Source of the DNA: Takakia lepidozioides
Lineage: Eukaryota; Streptophyta; Takakiopsida; Takakiales; Takakiaceae
Direction of reading: 5' to 3'
Length of the DNA stretch: 64,000 nt
Assembly (NCBI GenBank): GCA_030704615.1
Contig: CM060731.1
Location: forward strand, 83,804,756-83,868,755
How positions within the stretch are numbered: position 1 is the first letter of the stretch; every line of letters begins with the position of its first letter. The notes below the pieces were generated by a model. It searched no databases. It saw only the letters and a program-made list of their open reading frames with translations, and had not been told where the DNA came from. The position numbers were made by a program, and so were the translations under genes. Positions 1 to 11,407 of the stretch are shown piece by piece.

Positions 1-145
1 TCTCGAGCGATTGTAGAAGCACGCATGTGTTTTACCTGATGTCATTCTCGTCCCATTTTTCGGAGAGAAAGGGAGGGTCCGTGTAGCAGATCTACGAGCT
101 TAATTGGAATTCTCAGCCCATCATCTGCCTCGATTTTCTGCTCCG

Positions 146-3100
146 ATGGATTTGTTCATCCAAAAGGCGAAGCTCTTCGCACAGGAGACAGCAAAGAAGT
201 CTCAAGAGATTGCCAAAGAGGCTGCAAAATTGTCGCAGGAGATCGCGCAGCAGACAGCCAAACGATCCAAGGAATTATCGAAGGAAATTGTAGTGGAAGC
301 GATAAAGACGGCTGATCAACTCAAGACATTTGCTGGCGAGTTGTCTCCATCGATTGTGGGACGGGCTACAACTCCGGCCCCTGTCGTCGCCTCGGAGCTC
401 GAGGAGTATGGAATCACTCCAGAGCTCAGGGAATTTGTAAAGGGCCTTACCATCCGGACCTTTCGTGATTTCCCTCTCGAAGAATCCAATTGTAAGTGAG
501 ATTGATACTCAGTCTCTGTGTTTTTCTGTTCCCCCCCTCTACTTTTCTCAACAAATTGGTGGGATGTACGTCGCGTGATCCCATGGAAGCAGTCGGTTGC
601 AAGCCGACCATCAGCGACAATTCTCGTTTTGACGTTTTACAAATACATTCTGTGTCACGATCCGTGGAAGAAAATTTTGTTCATTAGCAACTCCCTGGTG
701 ATAAATTGACTGATGGGTATCCAGATCCCGTGGAAAGAATTTTTATATCTCTGACATTGAGTGCTAATTGCGGTTCAGGCTCTTGGGGAGGTATGTGTAG
801 AGAACAAGATGCACTACAGAGCTTTTGATCAAGTGGACTTATGGTGCAGTTCATCACTCTTTAAATCGGTAGTAATGCATGTCTACGAGGACTATGGGGC
901 AAATGCCTCAAAATCTCTCGAGACTGACATGAGCCTGCCTGCACAAAGGCTCAATCAATGCGTATTTCGAGATCTGAGGGCAAAGAAGATTGCTGTACTG
1001 AGGTCAAGTTGATAGCAACATCTTGGTCAGAAGATGGTGCTAGGTTTCTATTGGTGAGAGCACTTGGAGATTATGTGGGTTAATTAGCCACACATGGCCT
1101 GCTTTTTAGTCAATTTAAGTTGGCCCAGGCAATTAGTGAGTTTTGAGTCTCACTGCTCTCGAAAAGATGTCTTTTGATGTACATTATGATGTCCATTCTT
1201 TGACCAGGTTTTGCATTGAAGCTGATTTCTACCATCCTTCTTTTGGGTTTTGTATCGTGTCCATTGTAGGTTTAAGAGTTAGGAAAAGTTTGAGGTTTAG
1301 TTTTAAATCCCTCCAATTAGAAGTTTCTAAATGAGAATCTTTGATCTTCAAACCTCTATTCCTAAGTGTGAGTACCTGCTCCAGATATGAGTAGGCTGCT
1401 GTGATTTCCAGGAATCTCAAAAGTGTTTGATTGCATTTTCCAGCTATTCATACAAGCACTCTGCCATTTCTCCACCTCCCACATTCCCTGTCTGCCCTAC
1501 TTACATTGCCTACTATTTTTTTGGACACTATATGCCCCATCCTACTCATAAATCTCTGGGATTTCAGCCATCCCTGTAGACATTCCCATTCATTATGTTG
1601 CATTGCTGAGCCTTTGCACATATGTCTTTGGAAGAGACATGCCTAACAGTGAGGTTGGTATGGAACAGAGAGAGAAATATGAGAGCCAGAGATACAGGTG
1701 AGGACCATGCCTCCTCAAGCAAAGCAAAAAATTGTCAGATGCAGGTTTTGTTCTTTCATTGGTCTCAGTACTTTAAGGCTCTTGGTCAGATAGGTACATC
1801 AGGCAGAGAGATTGGTTGGAAATATCTCTATGATTACTCTCTAGTTCTGCCGCCTTCTAACAATTGTTGGGAGTCTCCATCAGATTGGTAGGCTACAAGC
1901 ACAGATGCACAGACAAGAGGGGTGAAAACTTGTTCATGAGACTCTATCTGGCCTGTCAAGGTTGGAACAAATCTTGCACAGGGAGAGGTTGCAATTTTGG
2001 AGGAAGCAGGTTTTCGCCTTCCTCGACACAACATGGTGCCTAGAAGGAATTCTTTTGACAGTATGGGTTCTACTGCGAACATTCCATCTTTTCGTGCACC
2101 TCCGGCTGATGCAGACGTTTACCCTACAAAGCGCAATGGGAAGGCCGTCAGACGTAGACCACCAACGGCGTAGGCCCTTTGTGGGGGATGGGGAGAGCTG
2201 AAAAGTGGAGGATAGGGGCAAGGGCCAGGGGTGGAGAGCTGAATGGGACTTACTTTTGATCCTAAAAGGCTTGCTCCAGTAGTGGACTTCAAATTGCATC
2301 TGTGGGGCTGGTGGGCATGTCATTCTGGCATCCAAGGGACTCAGTTAACAATCTTTGGATTTCCTGTTTGACCATCTGAGCTAACATGATACATCAGATT
2401 TCTCATTCTGAAAGGAATGAATGGCTCACTCTAATCTGTATGGCTTAGGGCTATCCCTATAGTTCAAATTGCCTGCCATACATGGGCCCCATCTTCTAAT
2501 GCTGGTCTTAAGGGCGTGGAGGAACATATGTCTGTTTTATGGAGTACATTAAACAGTACTATTATCTTCCTGTCAAATTTGCCTTTGTCATTGTATGACA
2601 GTGCTTTGTGCACATTGGCTCCATACATGGAACTTCTGCTTGACACTATCTGGCCCTGCAAAGTCATTTGACATGCCAGGGCAGGAATTGGAAGTTCACT
2701 TACCTTTATCCCCAAGCTGATAAAGGGAGGAGAGAGAGGAGATGGATTAGTTAGTCTTTGTTACGGTAGCAGGCATAGACCCCATGCCCTGTTTGGATGG
2801 AGCTGAGAACTAGGGGAGTGGAGGAGTAAGATAAGAGCAAGATGGGGTGCACTACCATCTCGGATACGCTTGGACAAAATGAAGTGAGCGAAAGAGATGC
2901 AGTGATGCTGTCAAAGAGGGCCTCTTGTTGAGAATTGTTTGAGATTATCAGGAGTGTTTGCTATTCGCACTCAGACCCACAGATTGACATATGAGTTCCC
3001 CTTTTCGCAGCTGGATTACCTTACTGGACACGGGTAGCAACCTACTCTAACCCGGAATTTCCCATTGTGCTCAGCATAGGAAGGCCCTTAAGGTTATCCT

Positions 3101-6100
3101 TGAGTCCCCTAACGCGAGCTTCTGCCGGACTTCACCTTGTTCACGATCTCCTTTGTGTTTTTGGCGTCAGTCTCCCCCACGGACTTCTCTACAGTGTAGT
3201 GGGGAGAGATCGAGAAAGAGTCTATGTATGACGCACCAGGAACACAGTCATATTCTAAAATTGTCCTCAAATTTGAAATAAGTGACATCTTCCAGTACGA
3301 GAAGGGTCCCAAGTTGCTCGATTTCAGTAATGCTTGTATTGGGTGTTTGCTTGGCCAGGGGAGCGAACAGAGAAAGTTGTTGGTGGTGAGTCTCAAATAC
3401 AACGAGATCTGACTCAGTGGCAGGAGCGGCATGCCATTCTCGTTCTCACAACTGTTCCGGTCAAAACTCTCTTCTTCCACAGAGTGCTGTAACACAACAT
3501 GAAACATAAGAACGTGCAGTTTTTTTATTTGGAGCTTTAAGAACACTTGTAGGAGCTCAGTTGGCCACTTTGACAGTGCCCTGGGCTGCTCAATTTGGTG
3601 GGGTCAAGATTTGTAGGAAAACATATGGTGAATTTGACATGAGCTTCCAATTTGTACCTTTGTGCTGATTGAGGTGTTTGTTGTAGTTTCATGCTGACTA
3701 GATGAGAAGGGAGGAAAGGAGAAGGGAAAATGAGAAGAGGCGGATAAGGTAACATTACCAGGTGAAGGATTCATTCTGTAGGGACCTTTTCTACTTGATG
3801 AGCTGGGTTCTGGATTGAACCAGTCAACTAACTAGCAGGCAGAAGCTGAGCCTTGGGTTGTGGAAGCAGGAGATATCAGGCTTCAGGTATGTGCTGTGCC
3901 CGCGGCGCATGAGGGAGAGCAAATTCTGGAAAATTTACTTCATCCTGGTCCATAGTCATCTTGCATCGTACGTATTCTTCCCATGGATTGTTTCTCCCCA
4001 GTATCAAGCATGTGCCAACTTTCCAGATCTGCCTCCATACCTCCCTTTGCATATCCTTGTTGGACAGTTTTAGGTGCTCTAAGTGGCAAACAGATGCACA
4101 CTAGGTAGGCCCTTCTCAGAAACAGATCTGCCTCCTCACTTTCATATCTTAGGAAGCAACAGTAGAAGTAGGAAGAGCACTAGAAACAGCAGTATTATGT
4201 GTACACAATCAACACATACAAACAGATTTGAGGTTTGAGAGAGCTGAAAGCCTCACTCCCTTAGTCTCTTGCCCTTAGTAGCATTTCCTGCAACAAAAGA
4301 AGGTGAAGTGGCCTCACCTGGATCCATCACAGCCAACCAACAAACCAACAGGTCAGTGATCTCTGTGGAACCCCAGACTGAAACCTCTCACATTTGTTAT
4401 TAATGTCACCCCTGCAGCAGGTCATACTAGCAAAGAGAGGTGAGGGAGGTCCTTTTAGCCATTTCAGCCAGCAGTAGGTACACAACTCAGGAGTACCTAT
4501 TTCAGCCCATGCTCAAGAGGGAGGCGGTGGTGGTCTCATGACAGTAAGCACCCATCCCCCAAAGGAAGGTTTTACTAGACCAAGTATGCAAGCAAGGGCA
4601 CCCATAGAAGCCCTTGGTTTGCAAATGTCTGAATGGATACTTTGCTTGTAGCCATAGCTCAGCAGTAAGGTAGTCAGCTCCTTCAGCTCTTGCCTACTCC
4701 TCTTCCACAAGAGAAGAGTGGCCAGGCTTTCTAACCTTATAGGGCAATTTCTTTAGGTTAAGACCTATAGAGTACCCTAATGAGTCATCCTGTTCTCCGT
4801 TTTCCCATTCTGTTCTAGGCAAAAAAAATTCTGAACAGAATAACGGGATCAGACGATTCTTGAATGTTGTTACAAAGAACTTAGTCACATTCAAGGAAAG
4901 AGATAGTACTCGTAAGATCCTATTTGCTGTAGCCTTGTGGCCATAGACCCCGTGTGCAGTTTGGGCGGAACAGAACGGACCAGAAACTACCTTTGTGGGG
5001 GGCTCACTCCGGTAGTGTGACTTACCTCAATTAGTTTGGGCTTTCCAGATATCCTCTAGAAAGCCCTTCACACAAGCATCATTCTGCTGTGTGTGAGCAG
5101 AAAAAAGTTAGACCCCAACAGGGCCAGGGCTTTAGGCTCAACCTCAAAATTTTGAAAGTTGGTGAACAGAGGTGGCCATTAGAGAGAGAGCCAGAGGTAT
5201 TAGGCAATTCTCGAGCGAGTTTTATGAAGCTGTTTCCTCTTCCATCAGCTAATAGGATTTTTTCTTAGGTATGAGGCTCAGGCAGCTCAGCGAGCAGCTG
5301 ATAAGGTGCACGCACAGGAAGAGCTGTCATCTGCTGCTTCCTTAACGGATGCGAGGTCTTTGTCAAGCTCAGCTGTGCGCGAAAGACCACCAGGTGGTGA
5401 GGCTGAAAGAACTTCTGAACCAAAAGCTGCCAATTCTGCTAGTGCAGAAAATGACCTGGATGCTTATCTCATGGGTGCCCTTGGTAGTGATGACGAAGGG
5501 CCAGGTATGGGCACTACCCTCTTTCACCCTTCTTTGTCACTTACCACCCTTCCTCCCTCCCGCCTTGAAATGTCTTCTAGCTCTAGCCCAATACCAGCTA
5601 GAGTAAAATTGACTTCCCAACATAAAAAAGACTTGATGACTAGTCTCGAAGCAAGTGAGATTACAGTCTACCGCATCTGTTTGGGAGAGGGACACCTAAT
5701 GGCCGTAAGTGGCTGCCCATTCCTTACCAGGGACTTGACAGCCCTGAGGAGTTTCAGTCAACCGAGATCTCAAGGAGTCCTTTGGTGCGAGGCTATTGCA
5801 TCTCTGAATGGCAAAACTTTATGAAGACAGCTTTATACCTTACATTTGTGGAGAACTTAACCCAGTGAATTTTTCTAAGGGATGGTGTAATTAGGACATG
5901 TAATGTCTTACATATAGGATTCCTGGATTATTGTGGCAGATGAGGATGAGGATGGCTTCGATGCAGACTTTGACCAGCTGGTCAACAGCGGGGTAAGTAT
6001 CACTTCCATTAGTATTTGGATGAGGTTGTTGGTTGCTGGAAGTCTTAAGTGAAGGCATATAGGCTAACAGATGAGGCGAGGCAGATTGTGATGTATACAT

Positions 6101-6907
6101 TGTTCCTTGTGAATATTGACTGCCTGCCCTCTGGGACCTTGGTCTGTCTGAGAGGGATAGAAAGAATGAAAGAAACTCTACACCTTCCACATGGCCCAGA
6201 GAGTGGTGTAGTCCCCAGGGAACTTTAACCGTCCTGGACGGTGGGAAAACTAGAGAGGACGTATCGACAGGATTGCTCTGTCATGCTTTGCTGCCAACAA
6301 TCTCTTGCCAGTTTCCTTCCTGAAGAAATCTGTTAGTTTTGGGGTTTGGGATGCTCATGTATGTTAGTACATCCATCATGAACAAAGTTCTGCAGTTAGT
6401 CTTTGACCTCCTTCATAGGCGGTGATGCAAGGGGGTGATGTGGGTTAATGAGCATGTGATCTGAGCCTAAATAACACCTATCAATGCATCCATCTAAGCT
6501 TTCAGTTCTGGAGATCCTAGACTCCTGTTCATGGTCCTTTAAGCCTCCTAAAGTTGTTGAATTGTTGCAATTGGATGCTATTGATGACTTTCAGAAAGGT
6601 TAAATTTCCCCAGTTACTTCTGTACTTGCGATATACCTCTAGTATGCCACCAACTCTTTATTGAGGATGGACTGGGTTTCTGCCATATAATGTTCAGGTA
6701 TTGTACAGCGAAGGTGAGGATGCCACCCATGGGATTACATCCTCTGGCAGCCATGATGAAGGCAACCAACTGGGGCAGCAGAAGCTGTCTGCCAGAAGCA
6801 AAGCAGCTGCAAGTGAGGGCTCCTCAGATGGTGAACTGGTTGAGATGCCCACAGACCAAGAGTCTGACACAACCACCAGAAAGGCAGAGAAAGTCACAGA
6901 GATGTAG
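146..6907 (+). CDS. BSD-domain protein, multi-exon host gene
   Basis: Plant BSD-domain protein of unknown cellular role; the family is small, acidic and probably intracellular. Supported exons: 146-491 (ATG at 146, donor gtaagt), 3870-3967 (donor gtacgt), 5269-5504, 5918-5992 and 6697-6907 (stop). The first exon encodes an amphipathic, Lys/Ala/Glu-rich helix with AKKSQEIAKEA-type repeats, then LREFVKGLTIRTFRDFP, the start of the BSD domain. Exon 3870-3967 supplies the BSD core, with EISGFRYVLCPRRM and the diagnostic FW..YF (ESKFWKIYFILV). The later exons are acidic (LMGALGSDDEGP; DEDEDGFDADFDQL), as in plant homologues. Two exon joins are in phase. I did not find the short exon that should carry the middle of the BSD domain, and the 5504/5918 join is out of phase, so at least one small exon is missing from this model. 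Confidence 0.8.
492..3869 (+). other. Long intron region of the BSD gene
   Basis: About 3.4 kb lies between the first exon and the BSD-core exon. The missing middle BSD exon should be inside it but I could not place it. The stretch is otherwise non-coding in appearance, apart from the short open segment listed at 1940-2173. I see no recognisable transposase, tRNA or rRNA. Confidence 0.5.
1940..2173 (+). other. Unidentified short open segment in intron
   Basis: An open frame of 77 codons follows a TGA at 1937-1939 and ends at TAG 2171-2173. It has an internal ATG at 2033 that would give 46 residues (MVPRRNSFDSMGSTANIPSF and onward, ending KAVRRRPPTA). The composition (basic, Ser/Pro-rich, phosphosite-like) looks more protein-like than its neighbours. 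It could be an alternative exon, a nested gene fragment or chance. I do not recognise it. Confidence 0.2.
4905..5180 (+). repeat. Dispersed repeat, copy 1
   Basis: This intronic segment resembles 56010-56216 in the same orientation. Shared blocks include GTAGCCTTGTGGCCAT/ATAGCCTTGTGGCCAT, TCCAGATATCCTCTAGAAA, CACACAAGCATCA and an AAAGTTGGT(G/A)AACA(G/A)AGGT end. It is likely a short interspersed element or a fragment of a longer transposon. No coding content was recognised. Confidence 0.55.
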
Positions 6908-7928
6908 GGAGGGCATATGTTAATTGCACGACACCTCCCAAGATTTTTTATGTGGGATGATTAGTGTGCTCATTAATTTAGCTTTAGAGAGTGAGGCACT
7001 CTAATAAGGCACGGGAGGGAGAACGGGAGGGAGACATACCTACTACTGGTCTACACAGGCGGGATGTCCAGGGAGAAAGGGTGGGGCATTGAGGCAGGGG
7101 GGCAGGATAGCGATTTTTTCAAAAGTGACCTTATACATTTAGAAGTGCGTTGTATGATAATTAACAAAGACTTTCTTTTGCCATGTGTTATCGCAGATAG
7201 TGTCAGTTTAGGGAAAATTATCAAAATACTTAGCTCTGTTCTCACATTAGAGTCTGAAGACTTTTACAATGCTTGAACTGGCATCTAACTCTCGTGCTGT
7301 TTTATAGGAAGATTCAGGAGGCTCAGAACACCCTTCTGACACTTTGAAACTATTCTATCACAGCCTGCTGCAGCAGCCAAATTACATACTGATGTTTTGC
7401 AGATATCAAGGGGTTCTTATCAGATCTGAAGCTTACTCTTCTGACTGCTCTGGATGTGAGGACAATCTGGAGTTGTTCACCCCCCCAAGGATTGTTATCT
7501 CTGTGTCACAGGCCATTTCTGCCAGCGCTACTCAGGTGGCTGGAATGTCCCTGCAAAGGGCCTCACTACTCAGACGAGTCTGCCCTTAGGAATGCAGCAG
7601 GCTCACCAGCAAATGATTTTGAAGCACAAATATGAAGAGCACCTTACTATCTACAACCACTTCAATCCTCAGGAGAATTATACACTCAGCTTATTATCAC
7701 TTCAGGTCATTACCCCCAAGGACTCTGAAAGTGGGTACCCAGTTGGGTTGGCTATAATGGGTGACATCCAACATATGTAAAGGTTGGATAAATGTTAGGC
7801 CTGGGAAGTTGAGCCAAAAACAAACATTTGTAGCTGATTTTCTTTCGTTTTTTTGGTTAATAATAAATGAGGGAGAGAAAAGAGGGGATGGAGGCGGAGG
7901 TGAGCTTTGCATTCTACACAAATCGCTT
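6908..7928. other. 3' flank of BSD gene, no gene recognised
   Basis: About 1 kb follows the BSD stop codon. It may include 3' UTR. I see only short frames with no recognisable protein similarity. Confidence 0.4.
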
Positions 7929-8177
7929 TCACACCCTGGCAAGTAGAAAACTAGGGCTGGCACCTGGGTGCATATCCCTAGGGCAGGCCAAGTAATAGAT
8001 GGGGCCCTGGAGTTCAATGTGAGGGAGCTGGGTACCTGGATAGTCATGCATTGTCCATAGCAAAAGCCCTCGCAAGAGAAAAGAACGTTGGTCAGTGGGT
8101 GCCGATGCATCATAAGCTGGAACTCCATTCCATAATATATTGAGTTCGTCAACCAATGGACGCAGATACACATCCAT
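7929..8177 (-). pseudogene. CACTA (En/Spm) TNP2-type transposase fragment
   Basis: The frame encodes MDVYLRPLVDELNILWNGV, then RSFLLRGLLLWTMHDYPG. These are hallmark strings of the transposase_21 (TNP2) domain of plant CACTA elements, where this block precedes the Pro/Gly-Cys zinc-binding part. Only about 60 residues of the domain are present; the frame then degrades. The same region is found in a better preserved copy at 49340-49500. It is a relic with no visible inverted repeats. Confidence 0.75.
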
Positions 8178-8199
8178 ATTTGCAACTTGTTTTTACCCT

Positions 8200-8730
8200 A
8201 CAACACAAATTATTTGCAATATATATAAAAAACACTATATTAATTAATTTTGAACTTTTGTTTGGTCCAGAAATAATATGAGAAATATGAATAAATAAAA
8301 TTTATTATTGAAATAAAGCGATATATATGATTATTTTGGTTATTTTATACACAATATAATCCTCCAAACATTTTTTGGAGACAATATAAGTATGTAATGT
8401 GGTTTTAGAAGAACATCCACTGCCAAGTTGATGTTCACGGAAAAAAATGGGAGGATGCAATAAATTTTACCATGATGTGAGGTCAAATATGTAAAAATTT
8501 TTGCAAAAAATGGTTGCCATATCAGAGGACATACAAAACCAAACATAGAACAATCATGGCATGTGATGAAGAGGATGATATGAAAGAATGTGTCCGCATA
8601 CATTGATGATAAACATTCATATTTTATTAGAGATTGCAACTTTGGCGTTGCAGTCAGACCTAATGTAACGTCAACTGTACATCCGTTGGACTTAATGTTA
8701 TCCAGCGGCTCGAAGCCATACAACGGCTTA
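8200..8730. other. AT-rich non-coding stretch
   Basis: Strongly AT-rich sequence between the CACTA relic and the FCP1-like gene, with runs such as ATATATAA and AATAAATAAAA. No gene or structured element is recognised. Confidence 0.5.
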
Positions 8731-8776
8731 CACTAACCCATTAATATTACAGAGCTTCCTCCCAAACGGCTCGCAG

Positions 8777-10576
8777 TCAAGCATGTGTTCGAAGACGCCT
8801 CCGGTTACCACAACCACTTGCAACGGTCTCCGCACCAGATGAAACGGAAATACTTTCGGAGAACTCGAACCTAGTAGTAACATTATCATCCAAAATGTTA
8901 CTTGGAATTCTACTTGTTGAATCTCTTGATGCCCTTGAAGCCTGTCGGGAAGCCCGCCATTCTTGCCAATCACGAAGCTCTTTTTCTTCTTTTCGAATTC
9001 GCTCCTTGAATGTGACTGGGCAAAACAATTTTTCATATGACAAATGTCAGCTGAAATGCGGAACATTTGTAGAAAAAATGATAAAGTAAAAGTGCAAGTG
9101 GAAGACACTTTCAAGATCAAATTCTCCATAAACAACAAACAGTGGGATAAGTACATACCAAGGTAATCAGGTTCCTTTTGTTGTGGGATCCAAACACGAT
9201 GATCAACATATCTTTCATACCAAGCCCAATAGGCATTGTCACGACCAATTGGCTTACGAAAACACTTGGCAGGGTTCTCGCTGATGTAATCTACGACTGT
9301 TGAAGCTGCAGCCATTTTCAATATATATGGCCACACAGTTTTTGTCATATCATCCTGGTCAACCAATCCCTTTGGTGATGGCTTGTATGAAATAGGGAAG
9401 AATCTAGTATTTGGTGGGTTTCGGAGGCCTTTGATGGCTCATCATCAACAAGGAGTATTTGTCCTTGCGTTGCAAAGGGTATACCAGGGTACTTGGCAAG
9501 AACAGTGCGAATATCCTTAACGAGATATTTCATCTCAGGCATGATATAACCGGTAGTGTCTTTGCAATCCTCAGCTGACCAGATGAAGCAAAACTTCTTC
9601 GCAATTTTCGTAGGATCTAAGCACTCGAGCATCCTACAAAGAACATGTCTTTCATCACATGACCAGATCACCACGTGAAAATGCATAAACGCAAGGTTGA
9701 GAAACTCCAAGACTCCGGGCCGGGGAACCACAAAAGGTCTTTCGAAAACATGAACTGTAACTTTCCTGAAACGAAATCTCTCCTTAAACAATTCACTGCC
9801 GATTGGAGGTGGCCGGTAGCAAAGGAGACCGTTGACACTCAATATTAACAGCGTCTGTTTTCTCTTCCCCGATGTTGCAAATGAATGTTGATGGACGATA
9901 CCAACCTGCGCAATTTAAGTGTTCCCGCCGTCAGAAACAACACAATGTAGCGTTTCTTAGTTTCAGAGTGACCTCTACGTTTTCGGAGACATAAGTGTCC
10001 CGAGAATGGACTATTGTAAAGGACCAAGAGTAGACCATATATCGAAGAGTTCGAGATCACGAAAAGATGAACGTCGGCTGTCAAGTGGAGGTTAGTGGAC
10101 GCACCTTGTCGGGAGGCGCATTCAAGAAGTTATGTGGCTCCATACTCGCTTGTTTAGAAATTACGGAGTTAGTTTGGGACAGAAAAAAAAACTGCAAACG
10201 AAAGTGGAGAAATTGTTTTGAAATGTACCATTGAAGCCTTATTGGAATGTCTTGCAGAAGAACAATGGATTCCCGCAGGCTTGGATTGACGAGGCGCCAC
10301 AACATCCGAGGAAGTCCTCATGTGTTTGGAGTCCGCTTTTTTTTTCTTGTCAGCCTTTTGTCCTTTGGAATGATTCCCTGCAGAGGAAAGAAATGGCTCG
10401 GGGGCTGTTTTTCGCCTCTTTGGTGCAGAACATTGTGCGAGCAGTTCAGGGTCACGCTGTGTCGATGTTGGAGATGTTTTGTCATTGAACGAAGGGAGAA
10501 GTGGAGGGGCAACAACAGGCAAGCACAGAAAATTGTCCCTTGAGCACTCGACATCCTGGATGGAATGAAAACGCAA
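8777..10576 (-). pseudogene. FCP1/NIF-like HAD phosphatase gene, frameshifted
   Basis: Members of the FCP1/NLI-interacting-factor family are HAD-fold Ser phosphatases, often acting on RNA polymerase II CTD. Inferred exons on -: 10576-10229 (basic N-terminus with KRRK and KKKKAD, donor gtacat), a short exon ending 10105 (donor gtgcgt), 9905-~9160 (catalytic fold) and ~9018-8777 (charged C-terminus with stop). The fold shows TLLILSVNGLLCYR, RPGVLEFLNLA, HVVIWSCDERHV and ILLVDDEPSKA. The catalytic DxD/DxN position reads S-V-N, so the nucleophile Asp is absent. A 1-nt deletion near 9434 breaks the frame between EPSKAS and NPPNTRFFP; the shifted frame continues with DDMTKTVWPYILKMA. An intron contains a B palindrome (10070-10093). 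Probably a dead or non-catalytic copy. Confidence 0.7.
10070..10093. repeat. Palindrome B, degenerate copy
   Basis: About 20 of 24 positions match the B consensus (arms AACCTCCACTG and CAGTGGAGGTT, centre TC here). It lies just after the 10104 donor, inside an intron of the FCP1-like gene. Confidence 0.55.
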
Positions 10577-10739
10577 CGAAGGAATAATTTACCTCGGAAC
10601 TGCATTCTAATACAGACGTCGTTTAACATGAATGTCATAATCTGCAGATTTTCTTACCTGGAGCGACAGATGAATATCAGACCCCAAACTAAGTGAAACT
10701 AGGAGAATGAGCAAGGAGCGAGAAATGAGTTTAAGTCAC

Positions 10740-11142
10740 CTAACTCCTGCGGATTTGGGCTGTCCAACCCTCGTGCTGGGGAGATATGCGAGGAAGAGAC
10801 GGAAGCAGGTGCAGCGGAGGTGTGGCCGAGTCCCCGACGGTTGGATAGACCAGACCCTGCGTACTGAACAGGGAGGGTGAGGAATGTTGGGAAAGGACAA
10901 TAAAGTCTCCGGGATATTTGTGTTCTTCACCTGCACCTTGGACTTTACCCCCAGGAGGACCCGAGAGGAGAAGAGTGTCGTCCGCTTCCCGGGAGGACAA
11001 GGGTCTGACAGAGGATCCATCCTCAATTTGAGCACCATCGTGAACCCTCGGAAAGCCTTCAATACTCCGACTCACAGCTGATCCGGAGGGTTCCTTTAGG
11101 GGACTTGAGGAACCGATGACGTTGTCAGCATCTCCTTGAACC
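10740..11142 (-). CDS. Unidentified exon, Ser/Pro/Gly-rich
   Basis: An open segment begins after a good acceptor (tttggcag, read on -) and reads VQGDADNVIGSSSPLKEPSG before ending in RRS and a stop near 10738. It is rich in Ser, Pro and Gly and looks disordered. It lies between the two FCP1-like genes and could be a 5' exon of the 8.8-10.6 kb gene or a 3' exon of the 11.4-12.7 kb gene. No family is recognised. Confidence 0.35.
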
Positions 11143-11184
11143 TGCCAAAGAGACATAATCATAAATCCGGGAATGCATGAATGC

Positions 11185-11209
11185 GAACCTCCACTGAACA
11201 ATGGAGGTC
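11185..11209. repeat. Palindrome B, copy
   Basis: GAACCTCCACTG, a short centre, then AATGGAGGTC. The left arm is intact and the right arm is slightly degraded. It sits just upstream (on -) of the exon at 11142-10740. Confidence 0.75.
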
Positions 11210-11407
11210 ACTAGATATAGTTTTGTCCCCGTATGAAGGCCTGTATCAGAGTCTTGGGATTGTTCGGAATGTGCGTTAAGAATTCAACTGAAAATGAGTC
11301 AAAATGAGAGTACCATATCTTTCACGTGTGTGATTACAAGGAAATGAAAAAGAGAAACCATGAAGATATTCAATAGCTCGAGTGAGATGGGATTGATAAA
11401 AAATAAT

